In this document: one piece after another, positions 58,761 through 64,000 of the stretch | Layout: every line of letters starts with the position of its first letter | How positions within the stretch are numbered: position 1 is the first letter of the stretch | DNA from: Lunularia cruciata | Taxonomy: Eukaryota; Streptophyta; Marchantiopsida; Lunulariales; Lunulariaceae | Reading direction: 5' to 3' | Length of the DNA stretch: 64,000 bases | Assembly (NCBI GenBank): GCA_948567375.1 | Contig: OX419757.1 | Coordinates: forward strand, 21,018,001 to 21,082,000 | The notes under the pieces: generated by a model | Told to the model about the DNA's origin: nothing | Database searches by the model: none | What the model saw: the letters and a program-made list of their open reading frames with translations, nothing else | Program-made: the position numbers and the translations under genes

Positions 58761-59971
58761 ATAAATCTCATCCATGTCTCACAACAATGGTGTGCACATA
58801 CCAAGCACACTCTCAAATAAAAATCAACCCTTGTGTCAAACTCAGACTCAGAGACAATCTCCTCCCTAATTGGGACTTGAGATACATGCTAATACCAAGT
58901 GCCACTCCGAGTAAACCCATTACGTATTGCAATGTTATCTCCTCCGGAATCCCCAAAGAACCATGTTGTGACAAAGTAACCAAGAATTGCAACCAACAAT
59001 TGCAACCAACAATTGCAAGTATCCCACCAAGTGCTAACACCACCAAGTGCCAACACCACCAACTAAATGCTATTGACTAATGTAGCTCTAATTATAACAA
59101 CTACATTAGGAGAAAGAGTAACCTATAACCTGCCATCATAACACGCACTCTCATGGTCTGCAAGTCATCACTTCCTGCTTCACTAGAGAGAAACATAGGT
59201 AGTCTGATTGGTCATCACTTCCTATCTCACTAGAGAGAAACACAGGTAGTCTGATTGGTCATCACTCTAGCCTTACTACAAAGGGCATGCCAGAGCACCA
59301 ACGCTCTAAATTCAAGATACCTAACACAAACATGGTGCAAAACCAAGAAGCAGAGAATGGAGGGGGGCCCAATCACAAGAAGGCTAAACAAAAACACTCC
59401 ATCTCATAAATCAACACCGGACTGACTTTGCCACCATTTGGTGTTTGATATAATTGGAGTGCTTGTCTACTTCTTGAGCTACAAGGATCCTTTGAGAATG
59501 AGATCAAAGTTATTCTCACCAAATTTGACATAAACTCTTCACAAAATTTGATGTAAATTTGACGTAAATTTGACGTAAATCTAACGTAAAATTTGATATA
59601 AAAACTAACATAAATCTCTAAAAATGGCTGACTACCAAATCCTTTGCTAACTCTTCACTTGAGCCAAAATGGAAAGATGGGTTTTGTCCAATATCTAATC
59701 TACAAGAGTGGGTTCCCAACTCCACCTTCAATTTCACTTTTTGAGCTCAACTTGCACTAGATTGGTCTTGTGTTTATCTCTTGAGCTCAAAATCACAACT
59801 ATTGCTTGAAATCAACTCTCTCTAGCTCCAAATCTGGCAATCACTTCCACACACAATCACTCCCAAGGAAATCAAAACTATGATCAAGGTACCATGATCC
59901 ATTGGGCTTGGAGATACCACCACCACTCTTAGTTCCCACACCCGATTTCCCCCTGACTCTCACTTCTTTGT

Positions 59972-60420
59972 TGTAATCAGTTTGTTTATACACCTCAAAT
60001 CACACTCAATCAGATCATTACTTGATATTTCACTCAATAATCTGCCAACAATGGGACTAATTATAGTCAAGCCATACCCACTCTAGTTAAGAGATTCCAA
60101 GTGATGCTCACCTACTTTTTGTCAACTCTAGCAAGGAACTCAAAGGCTCAATAATAGAGAAGTGAGCTCTTTGGAGCTGCATTCCTAGGGTATACTCCTG
60201 ATTTTGACTTAGGTCTCATACCAATGGTCCCATTGATGGCACACATGACGGTGCAAATAGTGCAAATGACGATGTGCCCTACCATATAATCAATACCCCA
60301 AAACACAAAATATAATTGTCAAAAAGTAGTTATGAGTTATTGCCAAAATACCTTTAACTACTATCATTGTTACTCTAGTGTTTGAGCTATCTAGATGCAA
60401 AGCTACAAAGGGCGTGATGA
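59972..60420 (-). repeat. Element 5 right (5') LTR, truncated
   Basis: Starts TGTAATCAGTTTG and ends after CTACAAAGGGCGTGATGA. Compared with the left LTR, the last 100 bases or so are missing, and element 4 sequence follows directly. The usual tRNA priming site next to it was not recognised. Confidence 0.72.
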
Positions 60421-61029
60421 CTTCCAAACTTCATTTTATGCAATTTATCATTTCACACATTAGGCATAATTTTTTTTAACATGATCACCTTGTCTAATGA
60501 ACCATTGATATTTCTAATTATAACTTATGTGGAGGAATGGACATGTTGCATCTACATTTTAACTTAGATAACTACAAGTAGGTAGTTTGATAGAGTAGTA
60601 TCCATGGTGGCAATGTCAAAAGTTATCATTGTTATTTAGTAACAGATTGAGCACCTTACTTGATTGTTGGAAGAGAGAGATCAACAATGACAAGAACAAG
60701 TAGAGAGAGTAGCATTCTTAGAAGTAGAGGATCAAATTTTTTTTCCAAAGCCAAAGGTATGTGAAGGCAAGAACCTTCTAGGTGCATCATAGAATTTTGT
60801 GTTTGATTGTGAATATTAATTTGAAGCTATAAATCTTCAATATAAATAGAGATAGAATCTCTTGGCTTCAAGTCAATTAGATGGAGTGACAAAACTATAA
60901 TAGCAATTTTGGATGGAGCAAGCTCAATGGTAGCTTTTTTATGCCAATCTTGATATGAAAAGAATTCAAGAGTGCAATAATTAAGAGATTCCAAGTAATA
61001 AATGTTGCACAAGATAGATGCTAAAATTG
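60421..61029 (+). pseudogene. Element 4 leader and gag fragment
   Basis: Lines up with about 26180-26780 of element 1: CATGATCACCTTGT, TGTTGGAAGAGAGAGATCAACAA, CCAAAGCCAAAGGTATG, then the gag stretch up to GCACAAGATAGA. Very broken. It ends where element 6 is inserted. Confidence 0.7.
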
Positions 61030-61761
61030 TGTAATACCAAGAGCTAGCCATATGATCTAGATGTGAAATTTGGTTTGGTAACATCTAGAATGATGTTTTA
61101 CATGATGGTCAAAATAGATCAAATGGAACTATCACCAAAAGAGTACTTCTACTAATAGAGTAGAGACCAAAAATAGACTTGAGAACCTTAGAACCAATAG
61201 CTAGACATATGATTTAAAGGTGAGAATTGATTTTGTAACATCTAGAAGGATGTTACACATTATGGACTAAACAAATTAGAAAGAGGTATCACCAAAAAGG
61301 GACTTCTACAAATAGAGTAAGAACTAAAATATGCTTGAAATTTTTGAAGGCAATTTTGGAGGCCTAAACGGATGAATTAGACCTCAAAATGTGAAAATTC
61401 CCTCCCAATGTAGGAAAGGCTAGCCTTCCCTCCCCCTTGGTTTGTCTCATTGAGAGCTTTCCAATGGTACCTTACATGATTCTGAGACTCCTACAATAAG
61501 ATTCCCTAAAAGATTGTCTCTGGTCAAAGCTTGTTTGACCAACCAGATAGGACCAAGATCAACATGTCATCCATCCAAGTACGTAATCCAAGAGTGGAGC
61601 TTGCTGACATGTCACCTATATGTGTGCTTAATCCTATGATAGAGCTTCCTTGGAGGAGATCCTCTTTGTCTATATAATAAAGAGAAGGTGCTCCTTTGGG
61701 GCATCAAATGTTGAGTGTGTTATCTGTGTTTTCTCTTTTCTCTTGCCCTTGGAGTATTAAA
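61030..61761 (+). repeat. Element 6 5' LTR
   Basis: 732 bases from TGTAATACCAAGAGCTAGCC to GGAGTATTAAA (expected TATTACA, one C to A change). Confidence 0.92.
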
Positions 61762-61762
61762 A

Positions 61763-61774
61763 TGGTATCAGAGC
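61763..61774 (+). other. Element 6 primer-binding site
   Basis: TGGTATCAGAGC, one base after the LTR, an exact match to the initiator tRNA-Met site. Confidence 0.93.
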
Positions 61775-61901
61775 AAGTGTCTTAGTCCAAGAGAGTGGAT
61801 AACTCCTCTTGGAAGAGCATGAACTCCTGAAACTAAGTAATTTGAGGTGGAGAACATAGAGTAATTGCTAGACTTAGGAAGGACTTTAGAGAGCAAACGG
61901 G

Positions 61902-62123
61902 ATGGATGCATCGGGAGGACAATTTCCCGCACCTAGCTTTCCATTCTTGAATCCATTCCACATCAAGGTTATGTACATCTAGCGTGAGCAAATGAGGGTA
62001 TCGCTAGTTTATCACTTTGGCATAGAATTTATGGATAGGGTGATGAACTCACCAAACTTGGTGATTCTACCTGTAGTGATATATGACAGAGAGTGGGATT
62101 TGACAATCTATATTCTGTTATGA
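61902..62123 (+). pseudogene. Family A leader ORF-a (element 6 copy)
   Basis: The same start (MDASGGQFPAPSFPF), length and final TGA as in element 3. One internal TAG replaces the Gln codon in the MYIQREQM segment (CAG to TAG). Confidence 0.6.
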
Positions 62124-62127
62124 TAAT

Positions 62128-62331
62128 ATGGATGTGAATGTCCCAAATCCTCTCCCTTTCAACACTCAAGTAGAAATCCGTTATGTTGTGAGACCAAAAG
62201 TGATGTTTAGAGATTTTGTGGTTAGGAATTTTAGCGAGGAGTATTATCAATGAGTGATAGCTATTGAGGTCCCAATGATAGTTCCAATAGTTTGTACGCC
62301 TTCCAGAGTGATCATATTGACTCTGTATTGA
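62128..62331 (+). pseudogene. Family A leader ORF-b (element 6 copy)
   Basis: The same start, length and stop as in element 3. TGA replaces the Arg codon in EEYYQRV (CGA to TGA). It begins four bases after the ORF-a stop. Confidence 0.6.
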
Positions 62332-62364
62332 AGTAGAAATTAGCAATTGAGTGTTGCAAGAACC

Positions 62365-63450
62365 ATGGATCCGCAATTGCAAGAGCTAGTGCAAGGAATG
62401 CAAGGAATGTTGAATGAATTTTGAGAGATTAAGATGACCATGGAGACATTACAAAGTCAAGTGCAAATCCTCAGGAATGATCAAGCCATGCAAGAAGAAG
62501 AGCCGTCTCAAAAACTAGTACCTGCAACTAAAATACTTGGAGAGGCACTTGTGCCTACAAACCTTATCAACGATGAAACCACATTGCTACTCGGGATGAA
62601 GAAGACCTGCAACATTGAGCCTTGCAAGGGGCAACGTATGATGGGAGTAGTGGAAAACTGGATCTTGAGAATGAATCAATATTTCCAATTGTTCTCAACA
62701 CAGATCACGAAGCATGATGCAAGCATTTTTGCATGTGGGTACTTGACCAATAAAGCCCTCACATGGTATGATGCTTGGGAACGATCCATGTCGGCAGAGA
62801 GAAGGGAGGTCAGCAATGCAATGGATAGCAATGCAAGAAGGATTGATGAAGAATTTCCAATTGGTAGATTGTGTGCAGATGGCTCAAACCCGACTATGGG
62901 GATTGAGACAGAAGGTAGCATACAAGAGTATGCGGAGGCAATTTTGGATCTACAAATTGCAATAACCAACATGAGTCCTGCAGAGGCTCTTGACAAACAA
63001 GGGTTAAAGGAGCGGATTTGCCAAGAAGTCATGGTGCAAAATCTTCACACGGTATTTGAAGCCATTGCTTGTACGCAAAGAATAGCAAGAGCATTGGGTG
63101 GAGGTGAAGGAGTAGTTCCACCTCAGCATTATTGGGCAAAAATGCCACACATAGGTGGACCAGTATTAATGGAATTGGGCAACCTTCAATTTTGAGATCA
63201 AGGAGAATGACCGCTTCAAGGGGAGCGTGGACAGGTAGAAGAACAAAGAGATGGAGTCCCACGAGGAGAAGGAACTCAAAGAGAACAACACTGTTGTTAC
63301 AATTGTGGTTGTATGAGGCACATATCTACCAACTGCCGCACTTGTTTCCCTAGAGGCCCTCCGCCTTTATACAAGCAAGCTTTGAACAACATGGAGAGGC
63401 GCATTGAAGTTGAGGAGGTGGAAATCACTTTCAAAAACAAAGATCGCTAG
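62365..63450 (+). pseudogene. Element 6 gag
   Basis: ATG 62365 to TAG 63448-63450, equivalent to 361 codons, against 362 in element 3. A TGA at 62422-62424 interrupts after MLNEF (element 3 has CGA), and another follows ELGNLQF (about 63193). A pair of compensating small indels shifts the frame between about 62815 and 62915 (WIAMQEGLMKNFQ is in the other frame). The zinc knuckle CYNCGCMRHISTNC is intact at about 63290-63335. Confidence 0.9.
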
Positions 63451-63459
63451 TAAATGTAC

Positions 63460-64000
63460 CTTGCGGCCTTACAGGCTCAATAAGGAAGAAGAGAAGTGAA
63501 GGAAGGAAGAAGACTAATGCACAAAGATCCCAACAGGCAACCTCACAATTGATTGTTGTGCATGGAGTCCTAGAAGGCAATCAAGTGAGAGCAATAATCA
63601 ATCTGGGAGCAACAAAGAATTTCTTATCTTGCTCTATTGCAATAAGATTGGGAATGGATCTAGAGAGAGATAGGAGTGAAGAAGTAGAGTTGCCTAATGG
63701 GCAAACAGAGAGGATTGAATCATTACCTAGATAGGTAACACTTTCTGTAAGAGAAGCAATTGAGTGGCGAATGATACAATTAGCTCGTTATGATCCAAAC
63801 TTAGGCATGCCATGGATGGAGCATTACAACCCCATGGTAGATTGGAGGAAGAAATAAGTGAGAACCCACTAATGGTCAATCATTGGGGTTAAAGAAAAGT
63901 CATCTAGGCAAGATCTGCCTCTATATGTCATAGGGACGGCAATTGTTTGTAAGACCAATAGATGTTCATGGGTCTAATAAGAGAAGTCTAGAGTGCACAA
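63460..64000 (+). pseudogene. Element 6 start of pol and protease
   Basis: The active-site region reads INLGATKNFLS (the element 3 equivalent is IDPGATENFLS), so both the Asp and the next residue are changed. A TAG follows ESLPR at about 63732, and a four-codon deletion removes the GEYQ of element 3. GMPWMEHYNPMVDW near 63810 closes the domain. Confidence 0.85.

Larger units (their letters stand above)
50247..60420 (-). mobile_element. Element 5: second type of Ty3/gypsy element, minus strand, permuted ends
   Basis: Coding parts on the minus strand, in order gag, protease, reverse transcriptase, RNase H, integrase, identify a Ty3/gypsy element distinct from family A and element 1. A direct repeat of about 450-560 bases lies at 50350-50906 and 59972-60420 (LTRs). 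An additional partial LTR end sits at 50247-50349, outside the left LTR, and the right LTR lacks exactly this part. A polypurine tract (plus-strand ATCTTCCTCCT, 50907-50917) borders the left LTR. A family A solo LTR is inserted at 51284-52037. All frames are broken. Confidence 0.8.
43157..64000 (+). mobile_element. Element 4: Ty3/gypsy element related to element 1, shredded by insertions
   Basis: Three pieces line up with the first 1.3 kb of element 1: most of the 5' LTR (43157-43559), the LTR end with primer-binding site and leader (50142-50246), and the gag region (60421-61029). They are separated by element 3, element 5 and element 6. The remainder of element 4 must lie beyond the window, after element 6. 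The pieces are more diverged from element 1 than two copies of one recent burst would be. Confidence 0.75.
61030..64000 (+). mobile_element. Element 6: family A chromovirus, 5' half only (window ends)
   Basis: A plus-strand family A copy. LTR at 61030-61761, primer-binding site 61763-61774, ORF-a 61902-62123, ORF-b 62128-62331, gag 62365-63450 and protease from about 63549. The window ends before reverse transcriptase. It is inserted in the gag of element 4. The left flank is AATTG; the right flank is outside the window. It contains several stops, and in two of them element 3 has CGA at the same codon. Confidence 0.9.

Noticed and set aside
59440-59971. Possible alternative start of the right LTR of element 5 at TGTTTGATATAATTGG
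   Set aside because: No matching sequence exists at the left end, so this stretch is better read as the untranslated leader between LTR and gag.

Overview
The window looks like nuclear DNA of a land plant. The evidence is (i) Ty3/gypsy chromoviruses with C-terminal chromodomains and a primer-binding site (TGGTATCAGAGC) matching plant initiator tRNA-Met, (ii) heavily nested LTR retrotransposons with 5-bp target duplications, and (iii) one plant-like, intronless aldo-keto reductase gene. The lineage cannot be fixed from the sequence. The density of old retroelements suggests a large, repeat-rich genome, and a non-flowering plant is possible (low confidence).

Layout. 1-10.5 kb is AT-rich and holds decayed repeats: a broken non-LTR retrotransposon on the minus strand (about 3.78-6.6 kb), a detached copy of its 3' tail (7.74 kb), and a tandem array with a period of about 203 bp (8.25-9.3 kb). 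From about 10.7 to 23.4 kb the base composition is visibly more balanced. This island carries the only intact cellular gene I can support, an aldo-keto reductase at 11110-11967 (+). Just downstream is a 67-bp non-LTR tail insertion with a clear 10-bp target duplication. The rest of the island has no recognisable gene. AT-rich repeat DNA resumes at 23.4 kb.

From 25.7 kb to the end almost everything is LTR retrotransposon, nested several levels deep. Element 1 (25685-38942, +, duplication ATAAA) was hit twice by another chromovirus, here called family A: a solo LTR (27444-28181) in its protease region and a full copy, element 2 (30479-37454, -, duplication TTCAA), in its integrase. After an interval of about 4 kb, element 4 (from 43157, +, related to element 1) carries element 3 (family A, 43560-50136, -, duplication CCTCT) inside its 5' LTR. 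It also carries element 5 (50247-60420, -, a different Ty3/gypsy type, with its own family A solo LTR at 51284-52037) in its leader. Element 6 (family A, from 61030, +) sits in its gag and runs off the window.

The most interesting biology is in family A. Each copy carries two short ORFs between the primer-binding site and gag that no standard element map explains. Gag and pol overlap in the -1 frame, with a canonical A-AAA-AAC slippery heptamer preserved in element 2. The protease active site reads D-P-G or a derivative, not D-S/T-G. Element 5 has an LTR arrangement best explained by a permuted or two-LTR-circle insertion, and element 1 has heat-shock-element-like arrays upstream of a TATA box. 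All retroelement genes here are broken by stops or frameshifts, and many stops fit CGA/CAG to TGA/TAG decay of methylated cytosines.
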